Shown piece by piece: positions 1 through 6,929 of a stretch of 16,566 nt of DNA. The stretch covers positions 1 to 16,566 of the forward strand of contig CAJUIP010000018.1 of the NCBI GenBank assembly GCA_910586315.1, read 5' to 3'. Origin of the DNA: an uncultured Lachnospiraceae bacterium. Its GTDB lineage: Bacteria > Bacillota > Clostridia > Lachnospirales > Lachnospiraceae. Each line of letters begins with the position of its first letter. Position 1 is the stretch's first letter. Under the pieces are notes generated by a model. That model did not search any database and had not been told where the DNA came from. It saw nothing but the letters and a program-made list of their open reading frames with translations. Made by a program: the position numbers and the translations under genes.

Positions 1-139
1 CGCGGGCAAGAAGATGCCACATCGCGACCTACAGAAATACTTCAGCGACCTCTTCCTGTCCGCGATACGCGGGCAAGAAGATGCCACATTGCGACCTACA
101 GAAATACTTCAGCGACCTCTTCCTGTCCGCGATACGCGG
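1..139. repeat. Tandem 67-bp palindromic repeat, two copies plus start of a third
   Basis: Copy 1 is 1-67 and copy 2 is 68-134. They differ at one base (C at 23, T at 90), and CGCGG at 135-139 restarts the unit. Each unit is itself an imperfect inverted repeat: bases 1-13 pair with 52-64, with one G-T and one A-C pair. The unit also holds GCGACCT twice, 21 bp apart (24-30 and 45-51). The array may continue left of the window. It sits just before aroK with no coding signal of its own. It could be a dispersed palindromic intergenic repeat; I cannot test for copies elsewhere. Confidence 0.85.
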
Positions 140-157
140 TTTTGTTAAAATAGAGAT

Positions 158-190
158 AGAAGAGCAAACGAAATAGAAAGAAGAGCAAAC
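158..190. repeat. Short direct repeat before aroK
   Basis: The 12-mer AGAAGAGCAAAC occurs at 158-169 and again at 179-190, a 21-bp period. The second copy provides the weak purine-rich AAGAAGAG that serves as the only candidate ribosome binding site of aroK at 195. It may reflect slippage; no function is evident. Confidence 0.6.
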
Positions 191-194
191 CAAC

Positions 195-716
195 ATGAAA
201 TTAAATGGACATATTTTTCTGATCGGATTCATGGGCTGCGGAAAAAGCACAAATGCGGCGAAATTAGCGGAAAAGACCGGAGCCAGGCAGATGGAGATGG
301 ACGAGGAGATCGTAAAAGATCAGCATATGGCGGTCTCGAAAATTTTTGAGGTATACGGAGAACCCTGTTTTCGGGACCTGGAGACAAAACTGTTGAAAAA
401 ACTGCAGGACGAACCGCCTATGGTGGTATCCTGCGGCGGCGGCCTGGTACTGCGGGAAGAAAATGTGCGGCTTATGAAGAAGATGGGAACCATTGTACTT
501 CTGACAGCGAGTCCGCAAACCATATACGAACGGGTGAAGAACAGCACAAAGCGCCCGATCCTGAACGGAAACATGAACCTTGCCTATATCACGGAGCTGA
601 TGGAAAAACGGCGCTCTTATTATGAGCAGGCGGCGGATACGGTGATTTCTACGGATGATAAAACAGCGGAAGCAATTTGCGGGGAGATCCTGGAAAAGGG
701 AATATGGAAGCAATAG
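195..716 (+). CDS. aroK: Shikimate kinase
   Basis: This 173-residue protein phosphorylates shikimate at the 3-hydroxyl using ATP, a cytosolic step of the shikimate pathway to chorismate and aromatic amino acids. The length is normal for the family. The P-loop GFMGCGKST is at residues 11-19. The shikimate-binding set is present: Asp36 in MEMDEE, Arg60 in FRDLE, and the Gly-Gly-Gly of SCGGG at 79-83. The lid arginine is Arg120 in KRPIL, and Arg140 falls in the RRSYYEQAAD motif typical of the family. The start at 195 has only a weak purine-rich site upstream (AAGAAGAG). No other shikimate pathway gene is adjacent. Downstream, 104 bp separate it from the RidA-family gene, which has its own strong ribosome binding site. 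Function is clear from motifs; whether it is aroK or named aroL is only nomenclature. Confidence 0.95.
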   Translation: MKLNGHIFLIGFMGCGKSTNAAKLAEKTGARQMEMDEEIVKDQHMAVSKIFEVYGEPCFRDLETKLLKKLQDEPPMVVSCGGGLVLREENVRLMKKMGTIVLLTASPQTIYERVKNSTKRPILNGNMNLAYITELMEKRRSYYEQAADTVISTDDKTAEAICGEILEKGIWKQ

Positions 717-820
717 GGAGATGTATGAAGAAGAGGACAGGCTATGGCTTATGGAAACGTTACAGGAAACAGGATGCACAGGACAGAAAGCATCTGTGAT
801 ATAAAAAGGAGGTAATTCAT

Positions 821-1258
821 ATGGGAAAAGAAGCGAATCCGGTTCCACAGGGAAAATATGTGCCGGCGACCAGGTCCGGTAATCTGATTTTTACTGCGGG
901 GATGACACCGAGAAACAATGGCATCCTCATAAGAGAAGGGAAGGTTCAGCTTTCCGATGCTATGGAAGAGTACAGGGAAGCGGTCCGTCAGGCGGCGAAA
1001 AATGCGTTGACGGCAGCGAGGAATAAGTTAGTGAATGGAGAGCAGATTGCAGGAATTCTTTCTATTACTGTTTATGTAAATGCGGAAACTGGTTTTACCG
1101 GGCATTCGAAACTTGCGGATCTTGCATCGGAATATTTTTGCGAGGAGTTAGGAGAGGCAGGTATCGGAAGCCGTGCGGCCGTGGGAGTCGCCTCGCTTCC
1201 AGGAAACGCTCCGGTGGAAATTTCCATTGTGGCGGCAGTAAAAGGAAACGAATCATAG
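821..1258 (+). CDS. RidA/YjgF/YER057c/UK114-family protein
   Basis: This 145-residue protein belongs to the RidA family, whose best-studied members hydrolyse reactive enamine/imine intermediates released by pyridoxal-phosphate enzymes such as threonine dehydratase. The fold is chorismate-mutase-like and normally trimeric. The C-terminal family signature is clear: SRAAVGVASLPGNAPVEI near residues 117-134. It includes Arg118, equivalent to the conserved arginine that binds the imine carboxylate, and Glu133. The N-terminal part has a longer insertion than canonical RidA of about 128 residues, so it may be one of the less-characterised Rid subgroups with a different substrate. The start is well supported: AAAAAGGAGGT lies just upstream of ATG 821. 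It probably shares a transcript with aroK, or has its own promoter; no clear promoter was seen. Confidence 0.88.
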   Translation: MGKEANPVPQGKYVPATRSGNLIFTAGMTPRNNGILIREGKVQLSDAMEEYREAVRQAAKNALTAARNKLVNGEQIAGILSITVYVNAETGFTGHSKLADLASEYFCEELGEAGIGSRAAVGVASLPGNAPVEISIVAAVKGNES

Positions 1259-1270
1259 ATGTATGGAAGG

Positions 1271-1310
1271 ATCCCGGGGGATTAAAAATCTTCCGGGATG
1301 CGTTGTGTTT
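1271..1310 (+). terminator. Possible intrinsic terminator after the RidA-family gene
   Basis: ATCCCGGGGGATT (1271-1283) can pair with AATCTTCCGGGAT (1287-1299). This gives a 13-bp stem with two G-U pairs and an AAA loop. The tail that follows (GCGTTGTGTTTGG) is T-rich but broken, so termination may be weak. It sits 12 bp after the stop codon. Confidence 0.45.
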
Positions 1311-1315
1311 GGGGG

Positions 1316-1344
1316 TTGTGCTTTTTTTGCTTCGCGAGTACAAT
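1316..1344 (+). promoter_or_regulatory. Weak candidate promoter for the CapA-family gene
   Basis: TTGTGC (1316-1321), a 17-bp spacer and TACAAT (1339-1344) resemble a sigma-A promoter. The expected start of transcription falls on or next to the ribosome binding site GGAGG (1351-1355), which would leave a very short leader. That makes the assignment uncertain. Confidence 0.3.
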
Positions 1345-1363
1345 GGGGAAGGAGGTATGGTCT

Positions 1364-2653
1364 ATGAGCCAATGGAAGAAACTTTTGGTCGGAATATTGA
1401 CAGCGACCTTAATCATATTGTCAGGAGCGGCGTGCGCGGCCCTGTTTATGGGAGGATTAGGAATGCCGGGTCCCGGATATGCCGAAACTTTAGAGAGCCG
1501 GAAAGAAGGTGAAGCGGCAAAGAAAACAGAAGCAGCGGGAGAAACGGAAGCAGCGGGAGAAACGGAAGCGGCGGGAGAAACAGAAGCGGCGGGAAAAACA
1601 GAAGCAGCGGGAGAAACAGAAGCGGCGAAGAAAACGAAAGCGGCAGGAGAAACGGAAACGGGAGAAGAAGCGAAAACGGCAAAGAAGACAAAAGCCGCAG
1701 AGGAAGCGGAAACAAAAGAGGAGAGAGAAGGTCCGCCGGTGAGAATTATACTGGAAACGGAAGCCGTGCGGGAAAATATAGAAGAGGATGCCCGGAAGGC
1801 AAAGGAAAAAGAGGATTGTATTCTTTTGTTTGCCGGAGACGTGTATCTTTCCGGTCATGTACTGAACGCCTATGATAAGGCGGGAGGAATCCATGGAGTC
1901 CTGGATGAAGGAATCCGGGAGGAGATCGCGGCTTCCGATATATTTATGGTGAATCAGGAATTTCCCTTTACGGAACGCGGAACGGCGGCCGCCGATAAGC
2001 AGTTCACATTCAGGCTTCCGCCGGAACGGATGCAGGTAATGAACGATATGGGAATTGACATTGTAACACTGGCTAATAACCATATTTTGGATTTCGGACC
2101 GGAAGGACTTTTAGACAGCCTGGACGCCCTGGATGAAGCCGGAATTCTCCATGTGGGAGGCGGTAAGGACCTGGAGCAGGCGAAAAAGCCGGAATTTATA
2201 GAGGTTAAGGGGCGGACCATAGGATTTTTAGGAACCTCCAGAGTTTATATGGATGCAGGCTGGGCGGCCGGCCCTGGCCACCCCGGCGTATTTTCCACCT
2301 ATGATTCCAGGCAGGTCGTGGAGGCCATAAGGGAGGCGAGAGAGCTTTGCGATTATCTTGTGGTCTATGTACACTGGGGTGTGGAGAGAGAAACTACGCC
2401 AAAGGAATACCAGAAGGTCATGGGACGGGAATACATCGACGCGGGGGCGGACCTTGTCATCGGAAGCCATCCTCATGTGCTCCAGTCCGTGGAATATTAT
2501 GAGGGGAAGCCCATTGTATATAGTCTGGGGAATTTTGTGTTCGGAAGCAGCATTCCAAACACAGAGCTTTTTAAAGTGACATTGAAGGAAGAAGGAGCGG
2601 AAATTACAGAAATTCCCTGTACCTCTTCCTCTGGATTTACCAGACTGAAATAA
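1364..2653 (+). CDS. CapA-family (PGA_cap metallophosphatase-like) surface protein with an alanine/glutamate-rich repeat linker
   Basis: This is a 429-residue protein of the CapA/PgsA family, members of which take part in poly-gamma-glutamate capsule synthesis or export and share a metallophosphoesterase-like fold. I start it at ATG 1364 because GGAGG (1351-1355) is 8 bp upstream; an in-frame extension to 1298 has no site. Residues 5-40 are a basic then hydrophobic signal sequence or anchor, with a possible cleavage after GYA (38-40). Residues 50-115 are a low-complexity linker of six-residue units. The CapA domain starts near residue 152. It shows FAGD (156-159), NQE (197-199), NNH (238-240), HWG (337-339), GSHPH (367-371) and GNF (389-391), the expected metal-site and family motifs. 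No pgsB or pgsC homologue is adjacent, so a capsule role is not established. Many Firmicutes have such orphan CapA proteins. It is followed after 21 bp by the exporter gene. Confidence 0.88.
   Translation: MSQWKKLLVGILTATLIILSGAACAALFMGGLGMPGPGYAETLESRKEGEAAKKTEAAGETEAAGETEAAGETEAAGKTEAAGETEAAKKTKAAGETETGEEAKTAKKTKAAEEAETKEEREGPPVRIILETEAVRENIEEDARKAKEKEDCILLFAGDVYLSGHVLNAYDKAGGIHGVLDEGIREEIAASDIFMVNQEFPFTERGTAAADKQFTFRLPPERMQVMNDMGIDIVTLANNHILDFGPEGLLDSLDALDEAGILHVGGGKDLEQAKKPEFIEVKGRTIGFLGTSRVYMDAGWAAGPGHPGVFSTYDSRQVVEAIREARELCDYLVVYVHWGVERETTPKEYQKVMGREYIDAGADLVIGSHPHVLQSVEYYEGKPIVYSLGNFVFGSSIPNTELFKVTLKEEGAEITEIPCTSSSGFTRLK
1511..1708 (+). repeat. Eleven 18-bp tandem units inside the CapA-family gene
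   Basis: Eleven contiguous 18-bp units encode six-residue blocks of the type EAAGET, EAAGKT, EAAKKT. Units 1-8 (1511-1654) are close copies and units 9-11 (1655-1708) are degenerate. The encoded stretch is charged and Ala-rich, predicting an extended or helical wall-spanning stalk between membrane anchor and enzyme domain. Copy number is likely variable between strains. Confidence 0.92.
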
Positions 2654-2674
2654 GAAAAGTGAGGAAAATAAAAA

Positions 2675-3598
2675 GTGGAGACGAAGGATAAGAAGGTGCA
2701 GGTATCAAAAACCATCGGCGTTATCATTACCATTCTCGGCGGCTGTCTTTGGGGCGCCTCCGGGGCCTGCGGGCAGTACTTGTTTGAAAACAAAGGAGTT
2801 ACCAGCAGGTGGCTGGTTCCGGTGAGGCTTTTGATGGCGGGAATCTGTATGCTGGTTTATTATATCGGAAAGGAGCGAAAAGACGCCTTTCGGATATGGA
2901 AAAACCGGAAAGACGCAGTGGATGTGGCCATTTACGGCATTTTCGGACTGATGCTCTGCCAGTTTACTTATTTTACCACCATTGAACTTTCCAATGCGGG
3001 GACGGCCACGGTCATTCAGTATATTTCCCCGGCCATTGTTATGGTGCTGGTTTGCTTCATGGAAAAACGGCCGCCGAAATTCATTGAAATTCTGGCGCTT
3101 CTGTTTGCCATTGCGGGTATTTTTATTATTGCCACCCATGGAAATATCCATCAAATGGCTATTTCCAAAGAAGCGCTGATTGTGGGCCTGATTTCCGCTC
3201 TGACCGTGGTGCTTTACAACATGCAGCCCAGACGGCTGATGGCCTATTATCCCACACCGTATCTTCTGGCCTGGGGGATGGTAGTCGGCGGAATCATGCT
3301 TTCCCTTTTATTTCAGCCGTGGAAGTATCATTATGCCATAGATATGAGTTTCCTGGCTGCTTTTCTGGCCATCGTACTTTTGGGAACCATTGTGGCGTTT
3401 TCCCTTTATATGCAGGGCGTGAAGCTTATCGGCCCGGCGCGTGCCAGTCTCTATGCCTGTACGGAACCCATTGCGTCGGCGCTCCTTTCCTTCTTCTGGC
3501 TTAAGGTGCCGTTTGTGGCCGTGGATTTTCTGGGATTCGGATTAATTATCGCTACGATTCTGATGCTGGGCTTTTCTGATCTTAAGAAGGAGAAGTAG
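2675..3598 (+). CDS. DMT-superfamily (EamA) transporter
   Basis: This 307-residue integral membrane protein has ten predicted helices arranged as two EamA repeats, about residues 14-153 and 168-299. Characteristic features are GGCLWGASG in the first helix, the SPAIVM segment of helix four (118-123), and the ACTEPIASALLSFF segment (261-274) that matches the fourth helix of the second repeat. Family members export amino acids, other metabolites or drugs; the substrate cannot be read from sequence. The start is a GTG with GAGG (2661-2664) 10 bp upstream. It begins 21 bp after the CapA-family stop, so the two are probably co-transcribed, although no functional link is known. No clear terminator follows within the 104 bp before the LysR gene. 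Confidence 0.9.
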   Translation: METKDKKVQVSKTIGVIITILGGCLWGASGACGQYLFENKGVTSRWLVPVRLLMAGICMLVYYIGKERKDAFRIWKNRKDAVDVAIYGIFGLMLCQFTYFTTIELSNAGTATVIQYISPAIVMVLVCFMEKRPPKFIEILALLFAIAGIFIIATHGNIHQMAISKEALIVGLISALTVVLYNMQPRRLMAYYPTPYLLAWGMVVGGIMLSLLFQPWKYHYAIDMSFLAAFLAIVLLGTIVAFSLYMQGVKLIGPARASLYACTEPIASALLSFFWLKVPFVAVDFLGFGLIIATILMLGFSDLKKEK

Positions 3599-3702
3599 GT
3601 TTTAAACGGAGAACGGAGATTTTTAAATCGTGAGACTTTGAATGCAGAAAACAGAACAGATTTTACCTGAAATACGGTATAAATATGGAAGAGGGAGTGC
3701 CT

Positions 3703-4644
3703 GTGCTGGACAGAATCGAGTATTTTTTAACACTTGCAGAAGAAAAAAATATTACACATGCGGCAAAACGTCTGTATGTTTCCCAGCAATGTCTGAGCGC
3801 GTACCTGAAAGAGCTGGAGGAGGAGTATGGGGTACAATTATTTTACCGTAAACCGCAATTTATGCTTACTCCGGCCGGAGAAACCTTTTACCGAGCCGCG
3901 CAGCAGATGCAGCTCTTAAATAAGGATGTGAAATCACAGCTGCAGAACCGGGCATATGACAGCCAGGGACAGTTACTGGTGGGGGTACACTCCTCGCGCT
4001 CCGCTACAATTATGCCAAGCGTGATGAAAGAGTTCTGGACACAGTTCCCCAATATTAAGGTTGATGTGGTGGACGGGAATACAAAGCTGTTTGAACGCCT
4101 TCTTTTAGACGGAGATATTGACATGTTTATCGGTGTGAATCCTGCGAAGAACCTTAAGCTGGAGCAGATTCCTCTGTTGGACGAAGGAGTATATATTACA
4201 ATATCGGACAACATGGTGAGAAAATATTTTTACTATGACTATCCTGGCTGCCTGGAACGTTTCGAGCAGGGAGTGTTATTGGAAGAGTTTCTTCATGTAC
4301 CGTTTATTTTTACCAATGAGGACAGTAATATTTATACGGTTATAAATGCATATTTGATTCAGCTGGGGCTTGCGTTAAATATCCGCATGACCACCAATAA
4401 TGGAGCGCTCAGAACAGAAATGACGGCTATGGGGTATGGCGCCAGCATCAGTGCAGGGATTCGGCTTTTGGATATTGCGGAAAAAAATAATCTGCTCCCC
4501 CCGGATGCCAAGCTGTTTACGTTTCCGATTGTAAATATCCCTTTAAGCAGGATTTGCCTGGTGTACAGGAAAGGAATTTATAAAACTGCGTATTTTGAAA
4601 AATTTGCATCAGAAGTAGCCGCTTATTTTAAAGAAAATTTTTAA
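3703..4644 (+). CDS. LysR-family transcriptional regulator
   Basis: This is a 313-residue LysR-type regulator. The winged helix-turn-helix covers about residues 4-62, with AAKRLYVSQQCLSAYLKELE as the recognition region and LTPAGE closing the domain. A type-2 periplasmic-binding-like effector domain follows from about residue 90. I place the start at GTG 3703: GAGGG (3691-3695) lies 7 bp upstream and the product then begins MLDRIEYF, as is normal for the family. An upstream in-frame ATG at 3685 has no ribosome binding site. The gene is parallel to, not divergent from, the lyase-synthase-symporter genes and is separated from them by a strong terminator. Even so, it is the nearest regulator and plausibly senses a carboxylic acid that they process. 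The effector is unknown. Confidence 0.9.
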   Translation: MLDRIEYFLTLAEEKNITHAAKRLYVSQQCLSAYLKELEEEYGVQLFYRKPQFMLTPAGETFYRAAQQMQLLNKDVKSQLQNRAYDSQGQLLVGVHSSRSATIMPSVMKEFWTQFPNIKVDVVDGNTKLFERLLLDGDIDMFIGVNPAKNLKLEQIPLLDEGVYITISDNMVRKYFYYDYPGCLERFEQGVLLEEFLHVPFIFTNEDSNIYTVINAYLIQLGLALNIRMTTNNGALRTEMTAMGYGASISAGIRLLDIAEKNNLLPPDAKLFTFPIVNIPLSRICLVYRKGIYKTAYFEKFASEVAAYFKENF

Positions 4645-4655
4645 TGAAATGAAGG

Positions 4656-4714
4656 AAAAAGGATATGTCCGTTACACAAATTCTATTTGTGCATAGGACA
4701 TATCCTTTTTGTTT
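4656..4714 (+). terminator. Strong intrinsic terminator after the LysR gene
   Basis: AAAAAGGATATGTCC (4656-4670) pairs perfectly with GGACATATCCTTTTT (4696-4710). Inside it CACAAAT (4675-4681) pairs with ATTTGTG (4685-4691) around a TCT loop. The structure is followed by GTTTT. The A-run on the left arm means it could work in both directions. It separates the regulator transcript from the following operon. Confidence 0.88.
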
Positions 4715-4741
4715 TACAAAATAAGCACAAAAGGATATTGT
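4713..4741 (+). promoter_or_regulatory. Candidate promoter of the lyase-synthase-symporter operon
   Basis: TTTACA (4713-4718), a 17-bp spacer and TATTGT (4736-4741) form a plausible but imperfect sigma-A promoter. It starts immediately after the terminator and would give a leader of about 60 nt before ATG 4808. Confidence 0.4.
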
Positions 4742-4750
4742 AATAATATC
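4734..4750. promoter_or_regulatory. Candidate LysR-type operator (T-N11-A dyad)
   Basis: GATATT-GTAAT-AATATC is an interrupted dyad with 6-bp arms and a 5-bp spacer. It contains the T-N11-A pattern typical of LysR-family boxes. It overlaps the candidate -10 element and lies 57 bp upstream of the lyase start. The sequence CACAAAAGGATATT just upstream (about 4726-4739) echoes the CACAAA and AAAAGGATAT parts of the terminator. Confidence 0.4.
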
Positions 4751-4807
4751 AGAAGCTGCAGCAAATGAGAGAAGCAAAGGAACAGAATTATAAGATAGGA
4801 GGTAAGG

Positions 4808-5698
4808 ATGAAATTACGCAGATCATTGGCCTTTTGCCAGGCGATCAATCCGGAAGGAGTAAAAAAGCTGATTGACGGAAATGTGGATTGTCTCGTCTTT
4901 GACCTGGAAGATGGCGTGGTGGTTACGAAAAAAGAAGAAAACAGAAAAAAGACACTGGAAATTTTGAAAAACTGGGACTGCCGTGGAAAAGAAAGGATTG
5001 TGAGAATCAATGGACCGGGGACTCCCTTTTATGAAAGGGATATGGAAGAGGTAATCCGCCCCGGGCTTCCGGACGCGGTTCGCCTTCCCAAATGTGAGAG
5101 TGTGGAATATGTAAAGAAGGTGTCGGAGGACTTAGACAGAATTGAGCGGGAGACCGGAACCAGTCGCAATACAATTGAAATTATTTTGATGGTTGAAACA
5201 GCGAAAGGAATCATGAATACATACAATCTGTGTACATGTTCTGAACGGGTAACCGCAGTGGGAATCGGAATGGAGGATCTGACGGCTTCCATGGGGATTT
5301 TGAGACGCTATGATTTGAACTGCATGGATTTGCTGTATGCGAGACAGAAAATGATCCTTGAGGGGAAGGCGGCGAAGGTCCAGGTTATTGATTCGGGAAT
5401 TTTGTTCCATGCGACACAGCAATATATCTATGAAGACAGCGTGAATGGAAGATATATGGGATTTGACGGGCGCTCCTGCTCAATCCGATATCCGGATTTG
5501 ATTGATGCTGTGAATCGGGCCTTCACTCCGCTGGAGTCGGAGGTGGAGTGGGCCGAGAAAGTGAAGAGGGCTTATGAGACGGCTGTGGAACAGGGAGAAT
5601 CTGATGTTTATGTGGACGGTAAATTTATTGATCCGCCGGTAGTTGATAAAGCGAAGAATATTTTGAATTTGATGGAACAGATTCTTGCACGTCAATAG
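4808..5698 (+). CDS. HpcH/HpaI aldolase / citrate lyase beta-subunit (CitE)-like carbon-carbon lyase
   Basis: This 296-residue TIM-barrel protein belongs to the CitE/HpcH family, which cleaves or forms the carbon-carbon bond of acyl-CoA or acid substrates such as citryl-, malyl- or citramalyl-CoA. Family features seen are FDLEDGV (31-37), the RIN motif with Arg66 and Asn68 for the substrate carboxylate, Glu130 in MVETAKGI and Asp157 in GMEDL, the two magnesium ligands. The length is typical. The start has an excellent AGGAGGT site 4 bp upstream of ATG 4808. No citrate lyase alpha or acyl-carrier (citF, citD) or citC gene is adjacent, so it is not evidently part of the citrate lyase complex and more likely acts alone on a CoA thioester. 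It is the first gene of a probable three-gene operon; the next gene begins 22 bp after its stop. Confidence 0.85.
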   Translation: MKLRRSLAFCQAINPEGVKKLIDGNVDCLVFDLEDGVVVTKKEENRKKTLEILKNWDCRGKERIVRINGPGTPFYERDMEEVIRPGLPDAVRLPKCESVEYVKKVSEDLDRIERETGTSRNTIEIILMVETAKGIMNTYNLCTCSERVTAVGIGMEDLTASMGILRRYDLNCMDLLYARQKMILEGKAAKVQVIDSGILFHATQQYIYEDSVNGRYMGFDGRSCSIRYPDLIDAVNRAFTPLESEVEWAEKVKRAYETAVEQGESDVYVDGKFIDPPVVDKAKNILNLMEQILARQ

Positions 5699-5720
5699 GG
5701 GGATTGGAAGGGAGACGAAA

Positions 5721-6908
5721 ATGGAACATCATCTTGGAATTTTTAATCAGGCATATGAGAGGCGGACTCCCCTGATCCTGTGCGATGTAACTTTACGGGA
5801 AGGGGAACAGACGCCGGGCGCCTCTTTTACCCTGGAGGAAAAGGAAGCGCTCGTGCGGCTTCTTGATGAAATCGGGATCCATCAGGTTCAGATTGCCCAT
5901 CCAAGGCTCAGTGAAAGAGCTCTGGAGGTGTGTGCAAGGGTGTGCGCCATTCCTAAAAAGCTGAAAACAGAAATTATGAGCAATGGAATGTGGGAGCATA
6001 CCTTTGAGGCTATCGACCGGGCGGCCCAGTGTAATCCGGATATCATACATTCGTATTTTTTTGGTTCCAGGTATCAATATCCGGCCTGGAATCCGCAGAC
6101 CAGGCTGGATATGCTGAAAAGGATTGATCAGGTTGTCGGGTATATTAAAGGAAAAGGGAAGCTATGCAATATATCATTGCTGGATACGCCGCGAACAGAT
6201 GATATTGTCTATCTGAAGCAGCAGGTTGCGGCGGCAGGAAAGGCCGGGGCAGACAGGCTGCGGGTTCCCGACACCGTCGGCGTATGTGACCCGGAAGGAT
6301 ATTATGCACTGGTTTCTACGGTAAAGGAAGAAGCGGAGAAGTATGGAATGCTTGTGGGAATCCATACGCATAATGATTTTGGACTTGCACTTGCGAATAC
6401 GCTTGCCGGGCTCCGGGCGGGTGCCGATCTTGTGGACTGTACGGTGAATGGGCTGGGGGACAGGGCTGGAAATGTTGCGCTCGCCGAGCTTGTGGTCTTA
6501 CTGGAAGGTTTTTACGATTTTCATACAGGAATTGATGTAAAGCGGTTAAAGGAGATATCGCTGTTTGCGGAGGCCATTTCCGGAATTAAAATTCCCGCCA
6601 ACCAGCCTTTGGTTGGAGAACATGTTTTCTCAGATGAATCCGAGCTTCATAATCTTTGTATGTATGCGGACAGGCATGCGTATCAGGGAATCTTGCCGGA
6701 GGAATTCGGGGCATCAAGAAAGATGATATTTGGTAAATTAACGACGGGAAACGTATTGGACATGGCAGCGGAGCGCGCCAAAAAAAATATTGACAGGGAC
6801 TGTTATCCGCATATTCTGGAAATGCTGTACGATTTTGTGGATCAAAATAAAGGGGTCGTGGTGACAGAAGAGTTACTGTGGAAAATGATAGAACGCATGG
6901 ACAGATAG
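5721..6908 (+). CDS. DRE-TIM metallolyase-family synthase (LeuA / homocitrate synthase-like, pyruvate carboxyltransferase domain)
   Basis: This 395-residue protein is an HMGL-like enzyme of the DRE-TIM superfamily. Members condense acetyl-CoA with a 2-oxo acid (2-isopropylmalate, homocitrate, citramalate and Re-citrate synthases) or do the reverse. Visible motifs are DVTLREGEQ at residues 22-30 (metal Asp22, Arg26, Glu27), HTHND at 215-219 with both metal-binding histidines, and the VNGLGDRAGN loop. LREGEQ rather than LRDGEQ recalls homocitrate synthases. The chain is too short for the C-terminal leucine regulatory domain of LeuA, so feedback control by leucine is unlikely. I start at ATG 5721 with GGAAGGGA upstream; an in-frame TTG at 5685 would overlap the lyase gene and lacks a site. 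Placed between the lyase and symporter genes, it may make citramalate, citrate or homocitrate; no leuB, leuC or leuD neighbour is present, which argues against leucine synthesis. Confidence 0.85.
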   Translation: MEHHLGIFNQAYERRTPLILCDVTLREGEQTPGASFTLEEKEALVRLLDEIGIHQVQIAHPRLSERALEVCARVCAIPKKLKTEIMSNGMWEHTFEAIDRAAQCNPDIIHSYFFGSRYQYPAWNPQTRLDMLKRIDQVVGYIKGKGKLCNISLLDTPRTDDIVYLKQQVAAAGKAGADRLRVPDTVGVCDPEGYYALVSTVKEEAEKYGMLVGIHTHNDFGLALANTLAGLRAGADLVDCTVNGLGDRAGNVALAELVVLLEGFYDFHTGIDVKRLKEISLFAEAISGIKIPANQPLVGEHVFSDESELHNLCMYADRHAYQGILPEEFGASRKMIFGKLTTGNVLDMAAERAKKNIDRDCYPHILEMLYDFVDQNKGVVVTEELLWKMIERMDR

Positions 6909-6929
6909 CATGGAAAGGGGGACATTATT

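Noticed and set aside
1..139. CRISPR array
   Set aside because: The two units are directly adjacent without unique spacers, and the unit is 67 bp, so this is a plain tandem repeat.
721..804. 27-codon frame between aroK and the RidA-family gene
   Set aside because: GGAG abuts the ATG directly, which is too close, an alternative ATG at 725 opens another short frame, and nothing resembles a known peptide.
264..848. Minus-strand frame of 194 codons opposite aroK
   Set aside because: It lies antisense to a clear shikimate kinase, has no ribosome binding site or family resemblance, and is a composition shadow.
1490..2083. Minus-strand Phe/Arg/Cys-rich frame opposite the CapA-family repeats
   Set aside because: Its repetitive composition is the antisense of the 18-bp repeat, not an independent protein.
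4808..5698. Citrate lyase beta subunit in a citrate fermentation cluster
   Set aside because: The fold fits, but citC, citD, citF and citG homologues are not nearby, so only a CitE-like lyase is claimed.
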